Notes under the pieces: model-generated
Seen by the model: only the letters and a program-made list of their open reading frames with translations
Databases searched by the model: none
What the model was told of the DNA's origin: nothing
In this document: positions 12,057 to 23,419 of the stretch, piece after piece
How the letters are laid out: every line of letters begins with the position of its first letter
How positions within the stretch are numbered: position 1 is the stretch's first letter
Position numbers and translations under genes: made by a program
From: Otatea glauca
Taxonomy: Eukaryota > Streptophyta > Magnoliopsida > Poales > Poaceae
DNA: 64,000 nt
Direction: 5' to 3'
NCBI GenBank assembly: GCA_036346275.1
Contig: CM070724.1
Coordinates: 49,601,038 to 49,665,037, forward strand

Positions 12057-12909
12057 TCGATTTATACTTATAACAGGGGTACCCCAAACGGCTCAAAGCG
12101 ACGAGCCGGCGGCCTCAAGCACAGCTCAAGCCCAACAGCCGCTCCCACCCACTCACCGACCAAGCACCAACAGGGCCACAAGACATCCTTCCGACCGATC
12201 AAGGGAAGTGTCTCGATTGCGGGCTCCCGACCCTGCAGCGGGCCGGGATCCTGACTTCAGATCGTGTCAAGACAAACCCGCCGAGGGCCGCATGTCGAAG
12301 CCTCTACCACCAATGACCACGTACTTACGAACGGGTCAATCGGCGACTATACAAGGGCAGTGGCTCCTTCCCAAGAAGGTTTAATGATCGACCGTCATGC
12401 TCCCATCCATCGCCAGTCACATACAAGATCGAAGGCACGCCTCTCCGAGGCAACGCCACGCCAGCGCGAAAGAACGCCAACACTCGTAAGGTTCGCAGAG
12501 AGCGTACGCAGCCATCGGGAAATACCTAACCCCGACCAACTAAGCTACCGACCCACTGCGCAAGACGGCAATGATCGGTCGGCGAACGAAGGACCAAGCT
12601 CCTAGTGTAGGTCATCTTGTCCTCTTCCAATTCTCGATAACTCCGCCTCTCCTTTCGTATAAAGGAGGCGGGAACCCCAGTAGGAGGGGATCGCAATCGA
12701 ACCCATCTCGCTAAGCCATTAGCACTCTCACTTGTAAACTTTGTGCGTCATCTCATCTCAAGGGAATACAACGCCGCCACACGAATCGGAGTAGGACCTT
12801 CGGCCCGAACCAGTATACATCTTGGACTTCTGAGTCTAACCATTCAGGGAGTGGAACGCGCGGCCCCTTAGACTTACAAATTTACTTGCCAGTGCTCGAA
12901 ACGCCGACA
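12057..12909 (+). repeat. 3' LTR of element A
   Basis: This aligns with the LTRs of element B over its whole length of 853 bp. It ends ...cgccgaca at 12909, the same end as B's left LTR. The start (tcgatttatac) has diverged from the TGACGAATAC start seen in B. A purine-rich tract, caggggttcggg, lies directly upstream, as expected for the polypurine tract. The LTR carries a TATA-like cgtataaagg near 12657, the probable promoter for element transcription, then the shared ttgtgcg...acaacgccgccacacgaatc segment. Confidence 0.85.
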
Positions 12910-13671
12910 TCTATAGACTTTCTTATGTAAGAGTTTTGCTGATATGGAAGGGAGAGAAGAAGAAGATAGAGTATAGCTATCTCTTCGTGAAGAGGCGTCT
13001 ATATAGATATCATAAAACAATATTGCATGAGTTATTGTCTATAATAAACATTTTTTTTATCATAATTAAAAGATTGTAGAATTTCGGATTATATAGAATC
13101 AGTAGTCCCTACTGTTGTAGATGCACATCTGATGGCACGCCATCTGCCGCCATCCCCGTTAGCAGATGGTCGGCACCAACCATTTTGGCGTTCAGGTGTT
13201 GAAGCTTGGGGACAGTTTGTGTTGCGCTGTGGCAGCGGCGCCAAAATGAGCCAACAGAAGCCATGGCTCCCAACGAGCTGGCTCACGACGGCATCCAATC
13301 CGCCAGGCTCCTCAATCTCCATCACCTTCATGTGTCACCGCTCCTCCCAACCTCCTGGCTCTGTAGCGCCTCCGATAGGATCATCGTGTCGATCGCCCCC
13401 CTGAAGCCATCGTCGGCGTCCTTATCGGTGCTCTCGTCACCATGATAATCACCTTGGTGTTCTTGATGGCCACGGCTTGTTGGCAATGGCACCTGCTGGC
13501 CTGCTCCCGAGAGAGAGAGAAAGATGCATCAGCGGCAGCTGTTTTATTGGGTAAAATGTATCCGTAATCATTTGTAAACATAAGCGTTGATAAAACCGAA
13601 TTTATAAACCTCAACGCCGATAAAACGAGACTGCTCTAAGCTCCCACCCGTTTGGATCACAGGAATTTTAC
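12910..13671. other. Intergenic, no gene recognised
   Basis: AT-rich sequence to about 13090, then a moderately GC-rich stretch to about 13520. Short open frames occur on both strands of the second part, but none resembles a known domain. It may be a fragment of an old repeat. Confidence 0.4.
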
Positions 13672-13673
13672 TA

Positions 13674-13931
13674 CTCTGTGCAGTCACAAATAATTGTCGT
13701 TTTGGATATAGATGCATTTAAATTTTTGAAACTTTGACTGTCAACATATTTTTAAATATTTAAATTAGATACATGAAAATCGTACGAGTACATTTGTCTC
13801 GAAACGTACTTTCATAATATTATAATTTTATTGAGTTTTATAAATATATTATAATAAAAATTAATGGTTAAATCTGTATTTTAGAGACTATATCAATATC
13901 TAAAATGACAACTATTTGCGAAAGAAGTGAG
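13674..13931. mobile_element. Stowaway-like MITE
   Basis: A 258-bp AT-rich element flanked by TA on both sides (13672-13673 and 13932-13933). The ends are inverted repeats: the left begins ctctgtgcagtcacaaat and the right reads tatttgcgaaagaagtgag. The inner arms pair as well (attgtcgttttgga with tctaaaatgacaac). It shares its interior (gaaactttgactgtcaa, cgaaacgtactttcataat) with the MITE at 62704-62962, so both come from one family. It lies about 90 bp upstream of the ATP synthase promoter motifs. Confidence 0.8.
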
Positions 13932-14020
13932 TATATTGTAGCCTTTTCATTTGAAACTACTGTGAAATTCCGACAGAAAAGGAAAGAAAAAACAAAGAAG
14001 GAAAAGCCGACACAAAAATT

Positions 14021-14053
14021 GGCCCAGCCCAGCCCAGCCCAACCCAGTGGGCC
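14021..14053. promoter_or_regulatory. Cluster of site II-type TGGGCC/T elements upstream of the ATP synthase gene
   Basis: ggccca, repeated agccca units and gtgggcca lie within 33 bp, about 140-170 bp before the start codon. TGGGCY site II elements are known to be enriched in promoters of plant nuclear genes for respiratory-chain proteins and are bound by TCP-type factors. That fits the downstream gene. No clear TATA box is seen. Confidence 0.6.
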
Positions 14054-14191
14054 AGTGCCACAGCATAACAAGTAGCAACTGCCTGAGCCCGGACACCACC
14101 GGACGCTCTCTCACCTGCACGGCCGCACCTCTCCCCATCTCCATCGGCGGCGGCGGCGCGAGCAGAGGAAGGGAAGGAAGCGGAGGCGACG

Positions 14192-16332
14192 ATGTCGGCG
14201 ACGACGGCGGCGGTGCCCTTCTGGCGCGCGGCGGGGATGACCTACATCGGCTACTCCAACGTCTGCGCGGCGCTGGTGCGGAGTTGCCTCAAGGAGCCCT
14301 TCAAGTCCGAGGCTGCCACCCGCGAGAAGGTCCACTTCTCCCTCTCCAAGTGGGCCGACGGCAAGCAGGAGAAGCCGAGTACGTATCTCGCCTCCCGATC
14401 TGTCCTCTTGCGTCCTTGATTCGATTTGATTTGCCTCGTTCGCGTCTGCCATGACGGGATCCTAGGGTTCGTGGATTTGGTTTGCGTGTTTGGGCGTGGA
14501 TCTTGGTCTAGGCTGATCTAATGGATCATGGATGCGTCGTGGCAGTTAGCGATGATATTCTGGTTTGCGTGCCGTGCCGGTCATCTGAAGAGGACCTGTT
14601 GCGCACTTGGATTCGCGGAGAGGCTATTAATGGAGTAGCAAATCCCGTCTGAGAATACGATTAATTCTGTTCGTTGAAATGTGATGTATAGAGAAAAAAA
14701 ATTGACCGGCGCAAAGGATTTCGCCAAAATTGACATTTTGGGATTTTGGGTGGAGAGGCTAACTTGATGAAACTGGGAGATTTGCTTGTGTCTAGATGGA
14801 ACGAAAGATTAAGCAAAACTAGATGTCTTGATGTTTTATAATACTGTGGTTGCCTCCTGTTCTAATCGCACAATATATGGAGAAAAGATCATGATTAAAT
14901 ACCAGCCTTGTGTAAAATGGAACAGTCTAGAAACCTCTACTTTAGTTGATCGTAGAGTGGTAAAAAGTAGGACTCCACTATAAAGTGTTTGTCAGGAATG
15001 TGTACGCTATCTTGTTGGTCTCAGGCTGTCATACCTTGATTGGAGAATGAGATTGAAGAGTCTTTCTTTCGCTCTTTCAGCCGGAAAAGTTCACTAGCAA
15101 GATGGTACAAGATTGATGTGCCATGTAGTAAGGAATCACGCTTTCTGATCTGCAGCTGCTAAAAATGTAGGGACCTAGTTCTGGTAGTATTGCTTTTCTG
15201 CTTTAAAGTGAAGATGCACAACCTTGAAGTAATCATGGTTGTAATTCATACACTGGATAATGGCTATACATAGACTGGATAAAAACTAAAATTTGTAGGA
15301 AACTATGGCGGTTATGCTCTCTATGTTGTGTGACAACTTTAGCAGAGAAGATAGTCAATTAGGCCATCAAAATCAGGAGGTATTTATTATTGCTGATTAA
15401 TCTCCCTGAGCTTTGCTTTAATGGATTGTATATCTCATTCATGATGCAACATGCAAGGGCCATATCATGAGTTGAATCTGCACCAGAATGCATGCACACA
15501 TGCACGCACACAAAAACCAATGAGGAAAAACAAACATTCAAAGAGAGAGAAAATCAAGTCTTCCATGTAAATTATTTAGTCGTGTTTTGCTAACGGATAG
15601 GGTAGTTCCATGAAATTTGCGTCTTTCTGTTTTATAATAGAGAGGGAACTAGTTCCACTATACTCAGCAAAGGTAGGTTTCAGCTTCGTTATATCAGCAC
15701 TAAAAATGCCTCGAGATTTGTTTTACCTTATTTTACATAATGCATAACTTAGAACCTTGATTCCGAAAGGACACGCACACGGGCACGGTTCCTTTGTGAT
15801 TACCTGATGATACAGCTGGTTGCAATACTTTTTGAGTGATCCATGACATATGGAGTTTCAGTTTCATATAAGATTACAAATGTTGTCTTTATTATGTCTC
15901 GTTGCAAATTTGTAGTACAGAAACTGCTAATGTAGAGGGACATTTGACATTTTAGGATTTTGAAGTGGCTATTATCATTGTTATTTCAATGATTTGCATG
16001 AAATACTGCATTCAAAGTCTATGTTATTCTGAGTAATTAATTATTTCTGTGATAATTTGAGAATACTTGTTGGTTGCTTATATATCGAGGGCTCTGGGCT
16101 CTATTTTCTTTATGCCGGTTTATGTTTTTCCATGGCTATTTGCTTTATTTGTATATAAGAAACAGAAACAAATGAGATTCTTTCCATGATATTATGTGGG
16201 TCTATTTTTTTCCATTGTGCACTGAAAATAATTGAGAAAAATATGTTCTTGCTGCATTCATATTTTTGTTATTGTTCTTTTGATTCTAATTTGGTTATTC
16301 ATGTTGCAGCTGTACGCACAGATGATGAATAG
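14192..16332 (+). CDS. ATP synthase subunit epsilon, mitochondrial
   Basis: Two coding exons, 14192-14378 and 16310-16332, joined by a 1931-bp intron (GTACGT donor, TTGCAG acceptor), give a 69-residue protein. It starts MSATTAAVPFWRAAGMTYIG and ends KPTVRTDDE. Length and sequence are those of the plant mitochondrial F1 epsilon subunit, a small protein of the central stalk that binds gamma and delta and has no cleaved presequence. The splice is needed: without it the frame runs into intron sequence. The start is the first ATG after a short GC-rich leader and has purines upstream. The 3' UTR probably ends near the aataaa at about 16853. A site II cluster upstream suggests co-regulation with other respiratory genes. 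No sign of damage. Confidence 0.95.
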
Positions 16333-17600
16333 TGGTGCCATGGTGACATAGTCCTTTCTACAGATGTTTTGAAGTGCTCTTGCGTTTCTTGCAAGCTGTT
16401 GTACCTGGAACTTGCTGCTGTAAGCTGGCTGGATTTTATGGTCAACGCTGAAGAATAATTCTGCTACGATGAATCTATTTTGGAACAATGTTATTATGTT
16501 GCTAATTCACTGGTTCTGATGCAATCATGTGAACTTTGCATGGTACATGCCTTACGGTGCTTCAATTATATGCAATTTGGCTAGCAGTACTGCATTTTGG
16601 CTGTGTGACGTGCAACAGTACCATGCCCTGTGCACCAGTTGGTCAAAATGAAGCTAGCTTTGCAGCTAGCACCGGACCATTGGCTGATTCAAATTATCCC
16701 TTCAAATTTTGTGACAACTAATCAGTATTAGCCTATTAGGAATGGACTAATCTGCTATTCTTGGGTCTCAAGTTGACTTGGGCCTTTTATCTTATGAGTA
16801 TATATTTGTGCTCGTAACTGTGATTACTGCAGTCATTGGATGTCATTTTATTTAATAAACAACCGTCTTAAAATTTGAATTTTCAAAATGGACCTTTTTG
16901 CCAAATCTAAGGTGATCGGTGTTACATTACACCTTGTGTGAGACTTGTCATCGGCGATAGCCGTTAGTCCAACACGCTGCCAACTTTGTTAAGAAAGTCG
17001 CGTTTGAAATACGATTATTTGGAAGTTGCATTCGAATTTTCAAATATAATTCTGGTTATGTTAGGATGTGTTTCTTGCAATATGATCTTCATCTTTCATC
17101 AAATATTGTCTCGTTGATTTAAACAAGACTTCTATATACATGTGCACGAATACACATAAAAATCATGAACTTTCAAATAAAAAATTTCAATTTGTGAATT
17201 TCGCTTCAAATTGAACTTCCAAATAAACAAAAAAATTGAAACCTGATTTGGCTTTCAACTTCCGAATGCCCACTTATAACCAACAAATTTTGTACTTCCA
17301 ATACCATGCGCGCATGGAGGGGGAAGAGTCCAGAGGAAGAGGATTGGGGAGAAAGCCATACGATGCGGGTTTGGTCGGCTTTTGACGCGGTCGGACCGTG
17401 TGCGTTGGAAGTTGGAACGCACACGCATCTAATAGCAAAATCGTTTTGTCTATACTTTTGACATAGTGTATGTTATGTAAAGTTTGCCAAACATAATGTG
17501 CATGCCAGGCTACACTAGCAGAATAGGGATTTTCGTTGGTGCCAGCAGGCATCACCTTATCGTGCCATCCATTCCAACATTATGATACCAGAAATTTGAA
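16333..17600. other. 3' UTR of the ATP synthase gene, then intergenic sequence
   Basis: The first 500 bp are probably 3' UTR, with a possible polyadenylation signal tttaataaac near 16852. From about 16880 to 17600 the sequence is AT-rich without a recognised gene. The 3' LTR of the copia element that ends near 17600 could lie here, but I cannot define its ends. Confidence 0.4.
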
Positions 17601-18160
17601 AAAAGATATACGATAAAGCAGTCTTTTTATTCCTATGACTCTCACTTGTTTCTCTTTCGTCGGTAAGACTTTGTTAAACAGATCAACTAGATTTTCATTG
17701 GTCTAAATCTTCTGAATTTCAACAATTCCCATCTATCACTGCTAATGGAAATACAAATACTTAGGAGATATATGCTTTATCATATTCGTCTTGATATAAC
17801 TGTTCTTTATTTACAAATTGCATGCGGATCGGGGGCATTTTATCTACCTCTACACTACATAACTTTTGGATATAATTAATCAATATTTTTAAGCCAAATG
17901 CACTCAAGTTATCTCATATTTTGCAATTATCTCAGAATGATTAGTTGATGTAGCAACTACTGATTTTCAAGAAATTGATGTTCTTCCGCTTAGAAACACA
18001 TATCTAGTTTGAGATATAGCATTATAGGGATCAAACAAATAACTAGCATTGGAGTAACCACTTATTTTGATATCTTGACCTTTTGGGTGCAAGAATTCAA
18101 GATCCACCGTACCTATGAGGTATCTGAGAACGTGTTTAATTCTAGTCCAATGCCTCTTCC
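17600..18160 (-). pseudogene. copia RNase H remnant
   Basis: The minus strand near 18020-18150 gives a LRYLIGTVDLEFLHPKG-like stretch, then YSNASYLFDPYNA, the start of the copia RNase H domain where the catalytic Asp is usually D in YSDA; here it reads N. Near 17630-17690 a NLVDLFNKVLPTK stretch marks the very C-terminus of copia Pol. The intervening sequence is broken by stops. The RT-side part of the domain continues beyond the Tourist-like insertion at 18168-18458. Confidence 0.7.
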
Positions 18161-18167
18161 TAGTCTA

Positions 18168-18458
18168 GGGTCTTTTTGTTTTTGCTGTGGATTCTCTAAA
18201 AGTTTATTCTGGATTGTGGCTATAGAGAAGCTATTATGGATTCTAGGATGGCATTTGGTGGGTAATTACTTCGAACTTTCAATGGCATTCTCATCTTTGT
18301 ATTCATCATAATCCACAGAAGCACTATGAAGTAAATTGTGGATTCTAATGTATATGGGTGGGCTGGATTATAAAAATCGATTCTTAGAATTGGGTTGTTT
18401 GTTTTTTATTCATCTTTGGGACTAGAATCCAAAATCCACAGCAGAAACAAACAAACCC
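18168..18458. mobile_element. Tourist-like (PIF/Harbinger) MITE in copia pol
   Basis: The ends form an inverted repeat of about 28 bp: left gggtctttttgtttttgctg, right cagcagaaacaaacaaaccc. The length is about 291 bp and it has no coding capacity. The flanks are cta and taa, compatible with a decayed TTA/TAA target duplication. It splits the copia RNase H region: copia coding resumes on both sides. Confidence 0.65.
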
Positions 18459-18459
18459 T

Positions 18460-20600
18460 AAGACGAATATCTTACTAAACAATTCACTGCAAAAGCAATA
18501 TCAAGCCTGGTAAAATTGGTAAGATATGTAAATGCTCCAATAGCATTCAAATATGGAGTGTCTAGTCCTAACACTTCCTCATCTTCTCGTTATGACCATA
18601 TGAGCATTTCTCTATATCCAATATCCTAACAACCATAGGAGACCCAAATCTTTCATCTCTGAACTTCATCTTTAAGTCGAAGATAGCTTCGATGATATAT
18701 ACTTATTGGTTCCAATGATTTTCAAATCATCTACATACACTAAGATGGTATAGAATCCTATAACGAATATCTTTACGAACATTCAGGGACAGACATCATT
18801 GTTGACATATCTTTTCATAAAAAATATCACTCAGTAGGTTGTACCACATGCAACCAGACTTAGGGATGAAAATAGATCAGATAGTTTCCAACTGATCCAG
18901 ACAATTTTTGGATACGGATTCAATCGGATCAGATATTTATCGAATAGTATCGGATCAAAAACAAAAATGGATTTTTTTTCTGTCGGATACGGATACAGAT
19001 TCGGTAGCTCACTATCCATTGGATACGGATACAGATCTGGATAATCCGAATATTTATGGGTTGGATTATCCAGATATGCACGTGGGCTAAGACAAGGCTA
19101 TTCTTTTGGCCCAAAAAGGTTTCTAAATTTCAAAATCGTTTTCTAATTTAATTAATCCACAAATCAAATTTCAATTATTAAAATTTGCAAACCAGCTCCA
19201 AACAATATGTTTTTTTGGGGAAGTTCCTAACACAATCTAACATTTACAAAAAATATTTTCAAGATTTCATCAGCTTTTAAATTTTCTCGAAAATTCAAAC
19301 ACTATTGTCCTTAACAAGAAAATATTTTAAATAAGTAGCTAAAAAAGCATAAAAACTCATAAATACATAATTTATTATTTTAAACATAATTCAACCAAGA
19401 ATACAAATCTTGGGTCATTACATGTTCTTCATGAATGTTTGGAGCAAATAAACTAGTTACATTTTTTTCATTTTGTGTGTACAATTTATAGGTTTTTCAT
19501 GTTCTGATAAAAATTTGTGACTGGATTCGTTTCGATTCGTATTCGCTTTGTTTTTGCATTTGACATTAATCGTATTTGTATCCGAGTTATCCTTATTCAT
19601 AACCGCATCCGAGAAAAAATATGAAAACAAATATAGCAGAGCTATTATCCATCCATATTCGATCCGTTTTCATCCATAAGCAAACTGCTTTAATCAGTAT
19701 AGTGATCTTTGCAATTTCACACTACATGTAATGGTTGTCATTCTCGCTCATACGTGGAATCTTTAGTCCCTCGGGAATCTTCATATAAATTTCTAAATCA
19801 AGACCCATACAAATATGCAGTCAAAACATTCATCAGTTTCATATTCAAATTCATGCTTGCTACCATAGATGTCATGTAAGGAAATGCTATCCATAATAGT
19901 AGAATAAGTTTCATCATAATCGATGTTAAGTCTGTATGTGAACTTTTGTACTACTAATCTTGCTTTATACCTCATAACTTCAATCTTTTCATTCATCTTT
20001 CTCACAAACACCTATTTGCGACCATTTTCTTGTTTAGTGAGTTTAGTTCAGCATTGATTGCATCCCTCCATTTTTCCCGGGGCGACTTTTGCATTCAGCA
20101 ACAGTCTTTGGATTGATATATGAATTCTCAATATAGAAAGCAATCTTACAAGCAAAGCTGTCGTTACTAGCACACAATTGTCTCAAGTATATTTCTCTAG
20201 TGTCCACATATTTTGTGGTTTACACTTTAGTGAAATCAATTGGCACTCATTTAAATCAATTAGCTCTCCGTGATATCTCAATACGGCAAACTCTGTGATT
20301 TCAATTTATATAGTCCCAGTGTTATTTGTTACGCACGTGATTTCACTAGATTTTATTTTATCTCTCTTTGGATGAACATCTGTCAAATCTCTCCTAGAAA
20401 ATGGGCATTCTCATTTCTTGGACTCTGTGGAACAGTGTCTCCTAGATGATTTTAATTCATATTTGGTGCATGGAGTTTGTTCCCTATTCAAGTCATCTCT
20501 TAAGCACACGTCTATGTGGTCTGAGATCTTTAGAACTAGGTCTCCCCCTCTTCTTGCGCAAGAAAGGGGATTCCGATGTAGAATCAAAAGCACAGGATGG
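18460..20600 (-). pseudogene. copia reverse transcriptase remnant
   Basis: On the minus strand the 20011-19793 frame gives MFVRKMNEKIEVMRYKARLV and NIDYDETYSTIMDSIS, the first half of copia RT. After the hAT-like insertion (19678-18861) the reading resumes with SGCMWYNLLSEY near 18860-18825. Near 18746-18720 it gives VYVDDLKIIGTNK, the YVDD catalytic motif, followed by KDLG. Several stops and shifts separate the pieces. The first part near 20400-20600 is barely recognisable. Confidence 0.75.
18861..19678. mobile_element. hAT-like non-autonomous element in copia RT
   Basis: About 818 bp with terminal inverted repeats tagggatgaaaatagatc (left) and the reverse complement of gatccgttttcatccata (right). 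Subterminal ggatacggat and related repeats occur many times at both ends, as in known grass hAT MITEs. The flanks aaccagac and aagcaaac match at 6 of 8 positions, fitting an aged 8-bp hAT target duplication. It interrupts the copia RT between the segments read on either side. No transposase is visible. Confidence 0.7.
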
Positions 20601-20849
20601 TTCTACTCTCTCAGGTGCATTCACACCTAGAATGTTCAATTGGGTAACTCCCTTACGGTGCGTGAATGAATCTAGCAGCTTGTTTACAAGGTATTGCAAA
20701 TCAATGATCATCTGAACATATTGTTCGGTTTTTTAGTGCGTAGGTCCATATTATGAAGACTGCTATCATACCATGATAGTTTACAGCATTCCAATTTAGG
20801 GCCCCTTCCTTTCCCTCATGCTGGGAATAAGCCTTCGCTAAATATGCAA

Positions 20850-21760
20850 TCAACATATCTCGCTTTTAAGAGATCCCTTATCATGGGCTCAAGATATTTT
20901 AGAATCGACGGAGATCTAAATTAGACATAAATTCTCAATTTACGGTGGTGACTCATTGACGTATGCCAAGGTGGTGAGATTGGCCATACACAACACAACT
21001 AAATTTACGTAAATGGGAGATACATAGTTCTTTCCCACACACTAACTAGAAAGATGAATACTCATCGTAACCAGATGGCCAAAGTTGTATAAATGCGGCA
21101 GCATGTAAAACTGTATGTTCTCAACACGTTGTGGGTAACTTATAGCTCATAAGTAAAGGTCTAGCAATCAGCTAGATCCTTTTAATTAGCGATCCCATAA
21201 GTCCAATCTGAGTATGAACTTGTGGGACAGAATGTTCCACTTTAATGTCTAAGGCCATACAATAATTACTAAATGATTTTGACCAGAACTCTCTATCATT
21301 GTCCATTCTTATGGATTGGATCCAACGATCTAGAAACTTGGCTCTTAGTGCAATAATCTATGAAATCAACTAACAAATGCATGATTTCTAATGCAAAGTA
21401 GACTCACATTCATCCACATAGTATATACATCAATCAATACCATAAATATTTGAATGGTCCAGACATGGGCTCAATTAGTCCACATATGTCTCCCTAAATT
21501 CTCTCTAGGAAATCAGGTATCACATTCCTTACCTTCTGATGTGAGGGTCTCGTAATAAGCTTGCCTGTAGCACAAAATTCAGGTATAAAGTATGATAGAT
21601 TATGGATTTTGTTGGCCCTCAACCTGTGGCTAGTAGAATATTGTGTGATTTGACACGTCATATGATACCCAGAATGGCCCAGACATTTATGCCACATTCT
21701 AAAACAATCTGGTCTACTGAGTTGTGTACTTATCACAACATATTAACCATCACGTTTAAT
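20850..21760 (-). pseudogene. copia integrase remnant
   Basis: The 21736-21494 frame (minus) has MWHKCLGHSG and FCATGKLITRPS, the HHCC zinc-binding N-terminus of copia integrase with one Cys pair incomplete. It ends FLERI; the following GDICGLIEPMSGPFKYF-like reading (about 21500-21440) leads into the core. A RMDNDREFWSKSF segment near 21315-21270 carries the second catalytic Asp region. HSVPQVHTQIGL follows near 21240-21200. Stops interrupt it throughout. Confidence 0.75.
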
Positions 21761-21899
21761 AAATGTAGTACAATCTAGAGGTATAAGCAAGAAGCCTCTC
21801 AAGGTATTCTTTCTGATATCCCACTTTCTTTGCTAAGAGAAGGTATTCCAATCCATTCTATTCTTCTGTTTCCAGATGGAAACAATTTTTTGAATATAT

Positions 21900-23400
21900 G
21901 TAAAACTTAAGAGAGTGCATGTTGACTTTGGGAATAATAATAGAGAGTGCATGTTGATTCTAGGAATAATAATACATCATTGATGATTCTTTTAGTTTCC
22001 ATTAGTAATACTACCGAAGCTCTTCTAGATCCAACAATGTTACTACAATTGACAACTATGGTTAGAATATTGCCAGTCATCTTGTTCAATGTATGGAAAT
22101 ACTTTCTATCCCTCAAGATAATATTCATGGAACAACTGTCTACAAGACAGATTTCCTTTTCCCTCTCCATTTGTTTTACTCTCTACAAGTAGGAGATAAA
22201 CAATTTCATGTATTAAAACATAGCAAAAATATTTATGCTAGTAAACATCAAGCATAGAACTATGCAAGTAAACATCATGCATAAGCTGGAAGCAAATTTT
22301 ATTCATAGATATGAACTAAATATTATACTTTATATTGAATTTATTATCTATCTTTTAATAGGATAAACCAAAATTTAGTGTTTTATAATTTAACAGCATC
22401 CTAACATATGATTTGACTAATAACATTAAGAAGAATATTAAGGTGCAAAAGCGAGGATGTCATAATGAACCTCCTCAGTTGTGGGCAAGTTACTTAAATC
22501 TTGTCCTTCCATACTAGAATACTGGCAAATATTGTCCAATATCGACTACACCAAAACAATGTCATCATCTAGCATTGTTATCCTAGATCTTTCATTTGTA
22601 CAATCATGTGAGGTATATACGGTGAATCTTTATTTAAGATTTTATCAGTTCTGCACAACTCAGAAGAACATTCTGTTTTTGCCTTTTTTATATGCCTCCA
22701 CTATGTGGTTAGCAGTTTCACACCTACTAGACTTATGTCTTGGATAACCATATCTAGCACATGTGAGACTCCACATCTAGCATATGTGAGATTCAAGTCT
22801 ATGCTCTTCTTGGGATTTACCTATTTCTTCTTCTCTTGATGTTTCACTTGGGGTTGATGTAGTTTCTTTTGAATACCTTTCACTATTTTAAAGCTAACAT
22901 GCCTTTCCTTCCTCAAGAATTTAGCGTCTTCCTTGAACTTGGGAATAGGTGTATAATGGTCATATGGCGCACAATCGTATGATATTTCATCAGCACCGAA
23001 TGCCCTCCACAAGCCTTCCTAAATACCCCATTGATCATTTTGTTATGCAAACCATTCTTGTTGAATATAGTTTATTCTTTCATCGATAAACCTTCTGGCT
23101 AGGTCTTTATTAGCCCTGCTACATGGCCAGCCTCTACTAATGACATCCCTAAGATTATTATAGTCAAGGTGACATGACACTTATTGTCCATACCGAGCAA
23201 TTCATACCATCGCTTGACAGCATTTGGAATTGCTTCTCGGACATTATTGCCTATCAACAAGTAGAACAATTATGGTTAGCTCAATAAGGCTACCATCATC
23301 ACATCATGCAAGACAGTGGTAATTCAATTTACTAACATAGTAGATATGAATCTATGAATTCTCAGCAATTTTCTCAAATTTTCTACTAATTTTCTGGACA
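21900..23400 (-). pseudogene. copia gag and protease remnant
   Basis: The protease frame (22170-21907) starts with CLVDSCSMNIILRDRKYF: the aspartic protease motif D-S-C/G with an ILR-type hold, followed by a NIVGSRRA strand. Upstream, the minus strand near 22765-22720 reads CARYGYPRHKSSRC, a CCHC zinc knuckle with one Cys replaced. The frame 23012-22821 (PYDHYTPIPKFKED) and sequence to about 23300 are gag-like. Stops break the gene. Confidence 0.7.
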
Positions 23401-23419
23401 TAGAATCAATTTCTATAAA

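Larger units (their letters stand above)
1..12909 (+). mobile_element. Ty3/gypsy LTR retrotransposon, element A (5' end outside window)
   Basis: A large gypsy-type element reads left to right: degenerate gag, protease, reverse transcriptase, RNase H, integrase, a tandem repeat, an antisense extra gene, a minisatellite and the 3' LTR. The order PR-RT-RH-IN defines the Ty3/gypsy superfamily. It is the same family as element B at 27992-42219: the 3' LTR has the same length (853 bp), and the antisense gene and both tandem arrays are shared. By comparison with B, the missing left part should be about 100 bp of leader plus one LTR, so the full element would be near 14 kb. No domain sits in one uninterrupted frame, so this copy is not autonomous as read. 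The LTR end at 12909 is followed by tctat, the expected position of a 5-bp duplication, which cannot be checked here. Confidence 0.9.
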
